A stretch of DNA of 12,819 bases from assembly GCA_021647535.1 (NCBI GenBank), contig JAKIUO010000086.1, positions 1-12,819 of the forward strand, written 5' to 3'. The notes under the pieces were generated by a model. The model worked only from the letters and a program-made list of their open reading frames with translations, was not told the origin of the DNA and did no database searches. Both the position numbers and the translations under genes were made by a program. Numbering within the stretch: position 1 is the first letter of the stretch; every line of letters starts with the position of its first letter. Positions 1 through 7,877 of the stretch are shown piece by piece. This DNA is from Hyphomicrobiaceae bacterium. GTDB lineage: Bacteria > Pseudomonadota > Alphaproteobacteria > Rhizobiales > JAKIUO01.

Positions 1-897
1 ATCATCAAACTGATCAATGGTTTTATATTTCACCCTGATTTCTCCACTTTGTCCATTACCCTTGCGAATATTGACTGCCAGGCCCAACGTGTCAGCCAGC
101 TCTTTTTCAACGGCCAGCGTATCCGTATCATGTACCGACATCACATCATCATCGCGGTTCTTTTGCTCGGAGGCTTCTTTGATCAACGCTTCGACCTGGC
201 GTACACTCAAGCCTTTTTCGACAATCATCTGAGCAATTTTTTCAGCATCAATACGCCCGACAAGCGCACGGGCATGTCCTGCACTAATCTCTCCATCCCG
301 TAACAAAGTCTGCACGCTATCTGGCAGTTTTAACAAGCGCATCATATTGCTGAGATGGGTGCGGCTCTTGCCAATGATCTTGGCCAGTTCATCCTGACTA
401 TAATTGAAACGCTCAATCAGATCTCTATAGCCAACCGCTTCTTCAATCGCATTGAGATCGGCACGTTGAACATTTTCGATGATAGCCAGTTCCAGAACTT
501 CCTGATCACCAAGTTTTCTAATCAAAACCGGAACCTGATGTACACCAGCTTGTTGAGCTGCCCGCCAGCGCCGTTCCCCAGCCACAAGCTCATAGCCTCT
601 GCCACTAGGTGCTGGACGCACGATCAAGGGTTGAACAACGCCTCGTTGTTTAATCGAAGCGGAGAGCTCATCAAGTTCTTTAGGCGAGAAATTTTTACGA
701 GGATTAAGCGCGCTGGCAGATACCATATCGATAGGTACGAGTTTATAGCCATCATCTTGTGATATGACGACCGGAGCAGGACTAACGATATTGACCGGAG
801 TTATCTGATCATTGATGGCTGGATTAATCTGTGATGCATCCCCAATTAGCGAAGCCAGTCCTCTGCCCAGTCTTGATTTATTATCTGTTGCTGCCAT
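1..897 (-). CDS. parB: ParB chromosome-partitioning CTPase/DNA-binding protein (C-terminal end cut by window edge)
   Basis: ParB loads at parS sites as a CTP-dependent clamp, spreads on origin-proximal DNA and works with ParA to segregate the chromosome. The frame reads without a stop from ATG at 897 to the window edge, giving 299 codons. The family is usually about 290-310 residues, so only a few C-terminal residues are missing. The N-terminus has the typical RLGRGLASLIG stretch (residues 9-19). The nucleotide-binding motifs GERRWRA (107-113) and ENVQRADLN (141-149) are present. A helix-turn-helix lies at about 166-192 (YSQDELAKIIGKSRTHLSN), followed by GHARAL (207-212) and the start of the dimerisation domain. 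A GGGGA ribosome-binding site sits 7 bases before the ATG. The 121-bp gap to parA contains a small AGATC/GATCT hairpin (940-953) but no clear terminator, so co-transcription with parA is likely. Confidence 0.97.
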   Translation of the reverse strand, partial: MAATDNKSRLGRGLASLIGDASQINPAINDQITPVNIVSPAPVVISQDDGYKLVPIDMVSASALNPRKNFSPKELDELSASIKQRGVVQPLIVRPAPSGRGYELVAGERRWRAAQQAGVHQVPVLIRKLGDQEVLELAIIENVQRADLNAIEEAVGYRDLIERFNYSQDELAKIIGKSRTHLSNMMRLLKLPDSVQTLLRDGEISAGHARALVGRIDAEKIAQMIVEKGLSVRQVEALIKEASEQKNRDDDVMSVHDTDTLAVEKELADTLGLAVNIRKGNGQSGEIRVKYKTIDQFDD

Positions 898-1018
898 TTT
901 TTTCCCCGATATTGCGCTGTTTATTGCTCTCACATTTTCAGATCAAACGATCTTTTTCATAAGATGAAGAGAACCAATCGATTAACCATATAATACAAAG
1001 CACTACACTGCTGACCTG

Positions 1019-1873
1019 CTAGCTGGCCTGCATGGCGGCAGGATCATCTGCGCCCTTTTCGTTCTGAATGATTTCCTTGGCCAATTGTATATAGGCCTGA
1101 CTTCCTGAAGCTTTTAGATCATAGAGCAAAACCGGTTTGCCATGAGATGGCGCTTCCGAGACACTGATATTTCTTGGGATGACAGCATTATAGAGTTTTT
1201 TGCCAAAGACCGATGAAACCTGTTTGGCAACATCTTTGGATAGATTTGTCCGGCTATCCACCATGGTCAGGACGATGCCCATAATCTCCAGATTGGGATT
1301 CAACATCTCACGAAATTCCGTAATGGAATTTGTCAGCTGCGACAAACCTTCGAGCGCAAAAAACTCTGCCTGTACCGGCACAAGAACAGATTGCGCGGCA
1401 GCCATCGCATTGATGGTCAAAAGGTTGAATGAAGGTGGACAATCAATAATGATATAATCAAAAGGCTTGGTTTCCTTGCCCGTATTGATCTGCACATTCT
1501 TGATAATTTCAATAGCCTGCTTCAGACGAAAGGCCCGATCTGGCGATCCGGCAAGCTCGTTTTCAACACCCAGCAAATCCAGCGTCGAAGGCATCAACAA
1601 TAACCCTGGAACTGCTGTGGCCAGCAGAGACTGAGAAACAATATTCGGGTCCATCAAAATATCAAAGGTCGATATTTTACGCTCATCATGCGCGATGCCC
1701 AGACCCGTCGAGGCGTTACCCTGTGGATCCATATCAATGATCAGAACACATTCACCAATAGCTGCCATCGCCGTACCAAGGTTGATGGCGGTTGTTGTTT
1801 TTCCTACGCCACCCTTTTGATTGGCCACTGCAAGGATGCGTGGTGATTTTGCATTTACTTCATTTCCAGACAT
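1019..1873 (-). CDS. parA: ParA chromosome-partitioning Walker ATPase
   Basis: ParA is the ATPase that binds the nucleoid and moves ParB-parS complexes. The 284-residue protein has the deviant Walker A motif KGGVGKTT (residues 20-27), the A' segment IDMDPQGNAS (46-55) and Walker B IIIDCPP (141-147). ParA-type residues follow, such as RNISVSEAPSHGKP (234-247). I chose the ATG at 1873 because AAGGGAG lies 7 bases upstream of it. The in-frame ATG at 1891 would add six residues (MKRELF) that simply translate this ribosome-binding site. The absence of a long N-terminal DNA-binding domain and the adjacent parB mark it as the chromosomal (Soj-like) type rather than a plasmid type Ia ParA. It lies 84 bp downstream of rsmG. 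Confidence 0.97.
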   Translation of the reverse strand: MSGNEVNAKSPRILAVANQKGGVGKTTTAINLGTAMAAIGECVLIIDMDPQGNASTGLGIAHDERKISTFDILMDPNIVSQSLLATAVPGLLLMPSTLDLLGVENELAGSPDRAFRLKQAIEIIKNVQINTGKETKPFDYIIIDCPPSFNLLTINAMAAAQSVLVPVQAEFFALEGLSQLTNSITEFREMLNPNLEIMGIVLTMVDSRTNLSKDVAKQVSSVFGKKLYNAVIPRNISVSEAPSHGKPVLLYDLKASGSQAYIQLAKEIIQNEKGADDPAAMQAS

Positions 1874-1922
1874 GAAAAGCTCCCTTTTCATAAATTATGA
1901 TTGTTCTACCAGTTCAAAATAA

Positions 1923-1940
1923 CAGGACAGTTAAGTCCTG
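1923..1940 (-). terminator. Small hairpin between rsmG and parA, possible weak terminator or attenuator
   Basis: On the minus strand CAGGAC and GTCCTG form a perfect 6-bp stem around TTAACT, followed by TTATTTT. It starts 18 bases after the rsmG stop and ends 49 bases before the parA ATG. The stem is short and the T run imperfect, so it may only partly terminate, or it may be an mRNA processing signal separating rsmG from parAB expression. Confidence 0.35.
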
Positions 1941-1957
1941 ATCCCGGCAGAGCTGAT

Positions 1958-2623
1958 TTACTTTCTTTGCAGACCACTCACTTCCAGTAAACAACCGTCG
2001 CTGCTCGTACGGCTTTCTATTTGCTTACAGGTAAAATTCCAGCCTGTTTGCGCCTGCAATAATTCTGCCTTTACATCACGGCCTTTCAGAAAATAGGCCC
2101 GCAGGTCAGAATGTACAAATGGTTCCATGAACTCAAAAAGGCGATCAAGAGAGGCCACTGCTCTGGCACTGATAAAATCAACTCTTTCCAGCGACACATG
2201 ATCGAACAGTTCTTCAATGCGGCAATTATGAATTTCGACGCTCAGATCTAACTGTCTGACAACATCAGCCAGAAAAGCACATTTTCTGCCATTACTCTCT
2301 ACAAGATGGAAACGCATGTCTGTTTTATCAGCCAGCAGTATGGCTAGAACCAGACCCGGAAACCCACCTCCGCTGCCGATATCAACCCAGTTAAGACTGT
2401 TGTTCGGCGAATCACTTTTGTTAACTATATCGACTATTTGCGCGCTGTCACCTATATGTCGGTGCCAAATCTCATCTAATGACGAAATCGAGACAAGATT
2501 GACCACTTTTTGCCATTTACGCAACAATTCCACATAGGTTTCAAGTTGTGCACATGTTTCACGTGAAACATTGAAACTGCGGATGAAATCATCCGGCCCT
2601 TTGATATCCAATATTTTTGACAA
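1958..2623 (-). CDS. rsmG: 16S rRNA (guanine527-N7)-methyltransferase RsmG (GidB)
   Basis: RsmG uses S-adenosylmethionine to methylate N7 of G527 in the 530 loop of 16S rRNA. In many bacteria its loss gives low-level streptomycin resistance. The 221-residue protein has the SAM-binding loop DIGSGGGFPG (81-90), the acidic ribose contact E109 in LVESNGRK, the upstream segment WHRHIGDSAQ (53-62) and SARAVASLD (152-160). The start codon is TTG at 2623. GGAGGG lies 7 bases upstream, which decides this start despite the weaker codon. The mnmG stop is only 20 bases upstream, so the two are probably translated from one message. Codons 18-23 (NVSRET) carry a perfect parS site. Confidence 0.95.
   Translation of the reverse strand: MSKILDIKGPDDFIRSFNVSRETCAQLETYVELLRKWQKVVNLVSISSLDEIWHRHIGDSAQIVDIVNKSDSPNNSLNWVDIGSGGGFPGLVLAILLADKTDMRFHLVESNGRKCAFLADVVRQLDLSVEIHNCRIEELFDHVSLERVDFISARAVASLDRLFEFMEPFVHSDLRAYFLKGRDVKAELLQAQTGWNFTCKQIESRTSSDGCLLEVSGLQRK
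2555..2570. promoter_or_regulatory. parS centromere site (perfect), inside rsmG
   Basis: TGTTTCACGTGAAACA matches the bacterial parS consensus at all 16 positions. With one more base each side it is the 18-bp palindrome ATGTTTCACGTGAAACAT. It lies in the 5' coding part of rsmG and encodes residues N-V-S-R-E-T. It is the expected loading site for the ParB encoded about 1.7 kb away. Confidence 0.95.
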
Positions 2624-2643
2624 GACTGTACCCTCCGCAAGCT

Positions 2644-4530
2644 CTATGAGCCCGTATTTTGCGCTGATGGCTGTTTTTTGATATGGCCAATCAGGATCAT
2701 CAGAGCTGCCGGGGTCATACCGTCTATCTTTGAGGCCTGACCCAAAGTCATGGGTTGCTGGCTTTCAAGCTTTTGCCTGATCTCATTTGACAGACCACCG
2801 ATTGTCGAAAAGGCAAATCCCTTTGGAATTTTCAATTCCTGCTCTTTGTTATAATTGCGGATATCACGTTCCTGGCGTTTCAGGTAAACATCATAACGCG
2901 CATCGACATCAAGGCTGGTTCTGATCGAGCTTTCAATTTCATCAAGCGCTGGCCAAAGACGAGCCAGATCTGCCCAGCAGATATCTGGATATGACAAGAG
3001 TTCAAATGCTGTGCGCTGCCGTCCATCCTGATTTATCTTCAGCCCGGCCTTTTTACCTTCATTGGGGGTAAGGCTCAATGAGCGCAATAGCTTATCACCA
3101 GCCTGCAGCTTAGCTATTTTATCAAAGAACCAACTCGACCGTTCTTGTCCAATGCACCCAAGTTTTAGACCAAGCGGTGTCAGTCTTTGATCCGCATTAT
3201 CAGCACGCAGTTTTAATCTGTATTCAGCGCGAGATGTGAACATGCGATAAGGTTCAGAAATACCATTGCGTACCAGATCATCAATCATCACACCAATATA
3301 GGCATCCGTCCGAGAAATGATAAAATCCTGTTGACTTGTATCCGCGCCAGAACGGCCAGCACAAAGCGCCGCATTTAAGCCCGCAACCAATCCCTGTGCC
3401 GCCGCTTCTTCATAGCCAGTCGTGCCATTGATTTGACCTGCACAAAACAGATGCGGTAATTTTCGATTTTCCAATGTCGGATAGAGTTCACAGGCATCAA
3501 TATAATCATATTCGATTGCATAACCGGACTGCAGGATGACAGCTTTTTCCAATCCCTTGATTGAGCGCACATAGGCCTTTTGCACGTCTTCTGGCAAGCT
3601 GGTGGAAATACCATTTGGATAGATGACATTATTATCCAGACTTTCCGGCTCCAGAAATATCTGGTGTGCACTTCTATCTTTGAAACGGACGACTTTATCC
3701 TCGATGCTTGGACAATATCGCGGGCCGGTACTTTCGATCTGTTTATTATAAATAGGCGCTTGATGAATATTGTCCCGGATGATCTGATGAGTCTGTTCAT
3801 TGGTGTGCGTAATATGGCAACAGATCTGCTCATTGGTGATCTTGCTGGTCAAAGCTGAAAAAGGCACAGGTGGACAATCACCAGGCTGCTCAGCCAGTTC
3901 ACTCCAGTTGATGGTCTTGCCATCAAGTCGTGGCGGCGTGCCTGTTTTAAGACGGCCCATCGACAGCCCCAGATCATAAAGACGATCCGCCAGAGCAATA
4001 GAGGGTTTTTCTCCCATGCGTCCGGCCGGGATGCGTTCAGTTCCTATATGAATAAGACCATTGAGGAAAGTCCCTGTGGTCAAAACAATAGCGCCAGCCA
4101 TGAGCTGTTCGCCACTGGACAGTATGATCCCCGTGACTTTTCCTTGCTGGAGGATAAGATCCTCAACCCCATTGGCGATGACCTCAAGATTTGGCGTCTC
4201 GGCAATAGCTTTTTGCATGGCCGCTTTATAAAGTTTTCGATCCGCCTGCGCACGTGGTCCCTGAACCGCTGGTCCCTTGCTCTTGTTGAGCATACGAAAC
4301 TGGATACCACCAGCATCGGCGACCCGGCCCATCAAACCATCAAGCGCATCTATCTCTCTAACCAGATGACCTTTGCCAAGACCGCCAATGGCTGGATTAC
4401 ATGACATCTCGCCTATGCTGTTAATGTGATGAGTGACAAGTGCCGTTTTAGCACCAAGCCGTGCCGAAGCACTGGCCGCTTCACACCCAGCATGACCACC
4501 ACCGATTATAATAACGTCATAGCCAGACAT
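2644..4530 (-). CDS. mnmG: tRNA uridine-5-carboxymethylaminomethyl modification enzyme MnmG (GidA)
   Basis: MnmG is the FAD- and NADH-dependent partner of MnmE. Together they add the (carboxymethyl)aminomethyl group to C5 of wobble uridine 34 in certain tRNAs. The 628-residue protein starts MSGYDVIIIGGGHAG, with the dinucleotide-binding GGGHAG at residues 10-15. The family signature around CNPAIGGLGKGHL (44-56) and the conserved run SKGPAVQGPRAQADR (84-98) follow. The cysteine in GPRYCPSIEDK and the C-terminal MnmE-contact domain (LGQASKIDGMTPAAL) are also present. I chose ATG at 4530 because it puts the FAD motif at the usual distance from the start. The upstream in-frame TTG at 4551 adds only MNDWQCS, and neither start has a convincing ribosome-binding site. 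mnmE lies upstream across a 346-bp gap, with rsmG 20 bp downstream. Confidence 0.97.
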   Translation of the reverse strand: MSGYDVIIIGGGHAGCEAASASARLGAKTALVTHHINSIGEMSCNPAIGGLGKGHLVREIDALDGLMGRVADAGGIQFRMLNKSKGPAVQGPRAQADRKLYKAAMQKAIAETPNLEVIANGVEDLILQQGKVTGIILSSGEQLMAGAIVLTTGTFLNGLIHIGTERIPAGRMGEKPSIALADRLYDLGLSMGRLKTGTPPRLDGKTINWSELAEQPGDCPPVPFSALTSKITNEQICCHITHTNEQTHQIIRDNIHQAPIYNKQIESTGPRYCPSIEDKVVRFKDRSAHQIFLEPESLDNNVIYPNGISTSLPEDVQKAYVRSIKGLEKAVILQSGYAIEYDYIDACELYPTLENRKLPHLFCAGQINGTTGYEEAAAQGLVAGLNAALCAGRSGADTSQQDFIISRTDAYIGVMIDDLVRNGISEPYRMFTSRAEYRLKLRADNADQRLTPLGLKLGCIGQERSSWFFDKIAKLQAGDKLLRSLSLTPNEGKKAGLKINQDGRQRTAFELLSYPDICWADLARLWPALDEIESSIRTSLDVDARYDVYLKRQERDIRNYNKEQELKIPKGFAFSTIGGLSNEIRQKLESQQPMTLGQASKIDGMTPAALMILIGHIKKQPSAQNTGS

Positions 4531-4634
4531 AGAGCATTGCCAATCATTCAAACTGATTTACTGATGTTATGCACCCAACTTTTGGGCCGGTCTTGAATAA
4601 AAGCCTTCGGCGACGCTTATGCAGCGGGCATTTC

Positions 4635-4721
4635 GGGACTAGTCCCTAAAAACCCAACAATTGGGATTGCACAAGGGTCTAGACCCTTTGCCGCTTTCGC
4701 GCGTAGCGAACCGCCGGAGGC
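4635..4721 (+). repeat. Multi-hairpin intergenic repeat, copy A
   Basis: Successive palindromes run along this stretch: GGGACTAGTCCC (4635-4646), CCCAA/TTGGG (4653-4665) and AAGGGTCTAGACCCTT (4673-4688). Next comes TTCGC/GCGAA around the loop GCGTA (4696-4710), then GCC/GGC (4713-4721). The core CCTTT, a 6-base linker GCCGCT, a stem, GCGTA and the matching stem is shared with copies B and C near 10.5-10.8 kb. Stem sequences differ between copies while pairing is kept. It is most likely a REP/BIME-like dispersed element. I do not recognise it as a named family. Confidence 0.75.
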
Positions 4722-4764
4722 CTTCTTTTCTTCTTTTGCGTAACATCAGTCATTTAAACCTTGA

Positions 4765-4780
4765 TGTTTCACGTGAAACA
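4765..4780. promoter_or_regulatory. parS centromere site (perfect), between mnmG and mnmE
   Basis: TGTTTCACGTGAAACA, identical to the consensus and to the sites at 2555 and 6304, again extended to an 18-bp palindrome by A and T. It lies outside any gene, about 100 bp past the mnmE stop. Confidence 0.95.
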
Positions 4781-4876
4781 TTCGGCAGGTCTAGCACAAT
4801 CTCAAATTATAAAGTGAGTTATTCACAGGCAATCAGAATGAAGCGAAAGAGGCAGCCAACTCAGTAGATAAGAAAC

Positions 4877-6235
4877 TCACTTTCCAATGCAAAATTCTCC
4901 GAATATATGACCTAGCAATTCTTCCACATCTATACGCCCGGTGAGACGACCTAGCGAACTTGCTGCCAGTCGCAAGTCCTCAGCCCGTAATTCGGGATCG
5001 GCCATAGAGCCCTTTAAAAAGTCCTGCAGAGCCGCCGCACTCTTTTCAACTTCTATACGATGCCGGGCCCTTGTGATCAGAGGCGAACCAGTTGTTTGCG
5101 AATCTTTGGCCAAATGGTCTGATAGACGGGCAATGAGTTCCTCAATTCCCCAGTGGCTCTTAGTGGAAAGCACCAAATCAAAAACAGCAGGCAGATCTTT
5201 GGATGGTTTAGGCCTCAAATCAGCCTTGGACAATATCCTCCAGACCTCAGTCTGGCACTGGCTACTGTTCAATGTTGTTTGGAGTTTAGTGTCCAGCTCT
5301 TGCTCAACATCATCTTGCAGCCAGAGGACAAGGTCCGCCTGTCCCAGACGATCAAGTGAGCGGCTTATTCCTTCTTGTTCGATGAGAGCGCTGGTTTCAC
5401 GGATCCCGGCAGTATCCATAATCAGCACGGGAAAACCACCAATGCTCATATGAACCTCGATAACATCGCGCGTCGTGCCAGCTTGAGATGTGACAATAGC
5501 CGCCTCACGATTGGCCAGACTATTCAGCAGACTGGACTTGCCGACATTTGGAGCGCCAGCAATTACCAGACGAAAACCATCGCGCATCTGTTCACCGCGA
5601 CGACCCGAAAGCACTAAATGCTCTTGCAGAGACCTAACAAGCACTTCGACAATTTCAGTCGCCTGTTTTGCCAGCGTTTCATCTATATCTTCTTCATCAG
5701 AAAAATCGATCAGCGCTTCTATATAAGCACTGGCTTTTAAAATATCGGCGCGCCAGTTTTCATATAGTCTGCCAAGCTCACCCTCACTCTGGCGAAGAGC
5801 CTGTTTGCGTTGGCCCTCAGTCTGAGCATTAATCAGATCAGCCAATCCTTCAATGGCCGTCAAATCCATCTTGCCATTTTCAAAAGCACGTCGGGCATAT
5901 TCACCTGGCTCGGCCAGGCGGCACTCATCAAAGTTTGCCAATACGCTCAATAGTTTTTCAACGACAGCACTCGAACCATGTGAGTGGATTTCAAGCACGT
6001 CTTCGCCGGTAAAACTATGAGGGGCTGGAAACCAGAGCAGCAGCACCCGATCAATTGGAAGAGAAGAAAGAGGATCGCGCAGCAAGCACAAGCTTGCCTG
6101 ACGAGGTATGATGGTTTTGCCAGCCAGTTGCTCAATGATATATGAGGCCTTTGGTCCGCTAATGCGCAAAACAGCAACACCGGCACGACCAGACGCGCTG
6201 GCCAGCGCATATATGGTATCATTCAAAGGCAACAT
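4877..6235 (-). CDS. mnmE: tRNA uridine-5-carboxymethylaminomethyl modification GTPase MnmE (TrmE)
   Basis: MnmE is the potassium-activated, G-domain-dimerising GTPase that works with MnmG on wobble uridine 34. The 452 residues match the family's usual length. The tetrahydrofolate-binding N-terminal domain (about 1-120) includes TGEDVLEIHSHG (76-87). A helical domain is interrupted by a G domain with G1 GAPNVGKS (227-234), G2 TTRD (254-257) and G3 DTAG (274-277). The protein ends in the diagnostic FCIGK with catalytic C449. The G4 motif reads SKAD (336-339) rather than the textbook NKxD. The ATG at 6235 is the only reasonable start because an in-frame stop lies just upstream. No strong ribosome-binding site is visible. 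Confidence 0.97.
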   Translation of the reverse strand: MLPLNDTIYALASASGRAGVAVLRISGPKASYIIEQLAGKTIIPRQASLCLLRDPLSSLPIDRVLLLWFPAPHSFTGEDVLEIHSHGSSAVVEKLLSVLANFDECRLAEPGEYARRAFENGKMDLTAIEGLADLINAQTEGQRKQALRQSEGELGRLYENWRADILKASAYIEALIDFSDEEDIDETLAKQATEIVEVLVRSLQEHLVLSGRRGEQMRDGFRLVIAGAPNVGKSSLLNSLANREAAIVTSQAGTTRDVIEVHMSIGGFPVLIMDTAGIRETSALIEQEGISRSLDRLGQADLVLWLQDDVEQELDTKLQTTLNSSQCQTEVWRILSKADLRPKPSKDLPAVFDLVLSTKSHWGIEELIARLSDHLAKDSQTTGSPLITRARHRIEVEKSAAALQDFLKGSMADPELRAEDLRLAASSLGRLTGRIDVEELLGHIFGEFCIGK

Positions 6236-6295
6236 GGCTGGATACTCACACCCGGACAGCTTGTTCCAGGATCGTTTATTTCAGGAATAGTCCCT

Positions 6296-6326
6296 CCGCA
6301 AAATGTTTCACGTGAAACATCTGCGG
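6296..6326. promoter_or_regulatory. parS centromere site (perfect core 6304-6319) within a larger inverted repeat
   Basis: The core TGTTTCACGTGAAACA lies in the 135-bp gap between rho and mnmE. The flanks extend the symmetry. CCGCA at 6296-6300 pairs with TGCGG at 6322-6326, separated from the 18-bp palindrome (6303-6320) by two bases on one side and one on the other. The result is the most extended dyad of the three perfect sites. It lies just after the rho stop, so besides ParB loading it could fold in the rho transcript. Confidence 0.93.
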
Positions 6327-6370
6327 GGAATGATCTATCCTTGGGGTCAAAAGCACTTCAAATTATGATC

Positions 6371-7639
6371 CTACGTATTCATTGAATCAAAGAAGTCCTT
6401 ATTGGTGGGCATCTGCTTGAGCTTATCCACGAGGAATTCAATGGCATCTATGTTGTTCATCGGATTGAGAATACGGCGCAAGATAAACATCTTTTTCAAT
6501 TGATCAGCATCAACCAGCAGTTCTTCTTTTCGCGTACCTGATTTGGCAATATCGATTGCAGGATAAATACGTTTGTCTGATGCTTTGCGATCCAGGATGA
6601 TCTCACTATTGCCGGTGCCCTTGAATTCTTCAAAGATCACTTCGTCCATACGTGATCCTGTATCAATCAGCGCGGTGGCAATTATGGTTAATGAACCACC
6701 TTCTTCGATATTACGAGCGGCACCAAAAAAGCGTTTGGGTCTTTGCAAAGCATTGGCATCCACACCACCGGTCAGTACCTTGCCGGAACTGGGCACCACG
6801 GTATTATAAGCACGGCCAAGACGGGTGATACTGTCGAGCAGAATAACCACATCGCGCTTATGTTCAACTAGGCGCTTGGCCTTTTCAATAACCATCTCGG
6901 CAACCTGCACATGACGTGAGGCTGGTTCATCAAAGGTTGAAGAAACAACTTCACCATTTACCGAGCGCTGCATGTCTGTGACTTCTTCGGGGCGCTCATC
7001 AATCAGCAATACAATGACGAAACATTCTGGATGATTGGTCGTAATGGAATGAGCAATATTCTGCAGCAGCATTGTTTTACCGGTACGCGGTGGTGCCACG
7101 ATCAGGCCACGCTGGCCTTTGCCAAGCGGTGCAACAATATCAATAATGCGCGCAGACATATCTTTTTTATCTGTGCTTGAGACTTCCATATTCAAAGGCT
7201 CATCCGGATAGAGCGGTGTCAGATTATCAAAATGAACCTTGTGACGGGTTTTATCTGGCTCTTCAAAATTAATAGTACCGACTTTTAACAAAGCAAAATA
7301 GCGTTCACCTTCTTTTGGCGAGCGGATCTGGCCAGTTACCGTATCTCCCGTGCGCAATGAAAAGCGCCGGATTTGGCTCGGACTGATATAGATATCATCT
7401 GGTCCAGAAAGATAGTTGGCCTCGGGGGAACGCAAAAAAGCAAAGCCATCGGACAAGACTTCAACCACACCTTCACCAACAATGGTGATATCTTTTTCCG
7501 CCATCTTTTTCAAAATGGCGAACATGAGTTCCTGCTTGCGCAGGGTCGAAGCATTTTCAACTTCTTCTTTTTCAGCATATTCCAGCAACTCAACAGGGTT
7601 TTTGGCCTTGAGGTCCTGGAGCTTCATTTCTTCGGACAT
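6371..7639 (-). CDS. rho: Transcription termination factor Rho
   Basis: Rho is the hexameric RNA-dependent ATPase that terminates transcription at unstructured C-rich RNA. The 422-residue protein is close in size to E. coli Rho (419). It begins MSEEMKLQDLKAKNPVELL, followed by an RNA-binding fold with DGFAFLRSPEANYLSGPDD (64-82). Walker A is APPRTGKT (182-189), then LLIDERPEEV (211-220), Walker B VVILLDS (264-270) and the RNA-contacting loop VVPSSGKVLTGGVDA (281-295). I chose ATG at 7639 because it gives the standard N-terminus and has AGGA about 9 bases upstream. The frame stays open further upstream to 7852, but that stretch has no Rho-like residues. It is separated from hemJ by 238 bp, so it probably has its own promoter. 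Confidence 0.98.
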   Translation of the reverse strand: MSEEMKLQDLKAKNPVELLEYAEKEEVENASTLRKQELMFAILKKMAEKDITIVGEGVVEVLSDGFAFLRSPEANYLSGPDDIYISPSQIRRFSLRTGDTVTGQIRSPKEGERYFALLKVGTINFEEPDKTRHKVHFDNLTPLYPDEPLNMEVSSTDKKDMSARIIDIVAPLGKGQRGLIVAPPRTGKTMLLQNIAHSITTNHPECFVIVLLIDERPEEVTDMQRSVNGEVVSSTFDEPASRHVQVAEMVIEKAKRLVEHKRDVVILLDSITRLGRAYNTVVPSSGKVLTGGVDANALQRPKRFFGAARNIEEGGSLTIIATALIDTGSRMDEVIFEEFKGTGNSEIILDRKASDKRIYPAIDIAKSGTRKEELLVDADQLKKMFILRRILNPMNNIDAIEFLVDKLKQMPTNKDFFDSMNT

Positions 7640-7877
7640 TATATTGGGTCCTGTTATATATATATGATTATGGATGAGCACACGACCGGATGGTCCTGTC
7701 AGAGCGGAACTTTCGTCCAATAAGAGGAAGGTTGCGCGGCATCTTGTAAACGGCTTTAGAATTACGTTTAGAGAAAAGATGTCGCGAAATGGACGAAGTA
7801 AATAGGATCGTTTTGCCGCTCTATAGCAGAGCATGAAAAAAAACAAAAGCACTTAGTTTATATTTTTAACAATATTC
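7640..7877 (-). promoter_or_regulatory. Rho leader / intergenic region with a possible promoter
   Basis: This 238-bp stretch between hemJ and rho probably contains the rho promoter and a long 5' leader. A candidate -10 element TATAGA lies on the minus strand at 7820-7825, behind a T-rich run without a good -35. An alternating TA run (7655-7664) lies just upstream of the ribosome-binding site. Rho genes in several bacteria have long leaders used for autoregulation. That role here is inference, and I saw no strong hairpin. Confidence 0.35.

Larger units (their letters stand above)
4531..4876. other. Intergenic region between mnmE and mnmG: structured repeat plus parS
   Basis: This 346-bp gap holds no credible gene. 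It contains repeat copy A (4635-4721), a pyrimidine-rich run of C and T just after it (about 4720-4737) and a parS site (4765-4780). On the minus strand CCCAA and TTGGG pair around a 3-base loop at 4653-4665 and are followed by TTTTT. That is terminator-like and could end transcription from mnmE before mnmG. An independent mnmG promoter would then be needed in about 4531-4630, but I cannot pick one confidently. Confidence 0.6.

Noticed and set aside
7655..7664. Alternating TA run upstream of rho as a phase-variable repeat
   Set aside because: Only about five units, too short to suggest slippage-based switching.
7640..7852. Longer Rho starting at 7852
   Set aside because: The extra 71 residues have no similarity to Rho N-termini, and the ATG at 7639 has a ribosome-binding site and gives the standard length.
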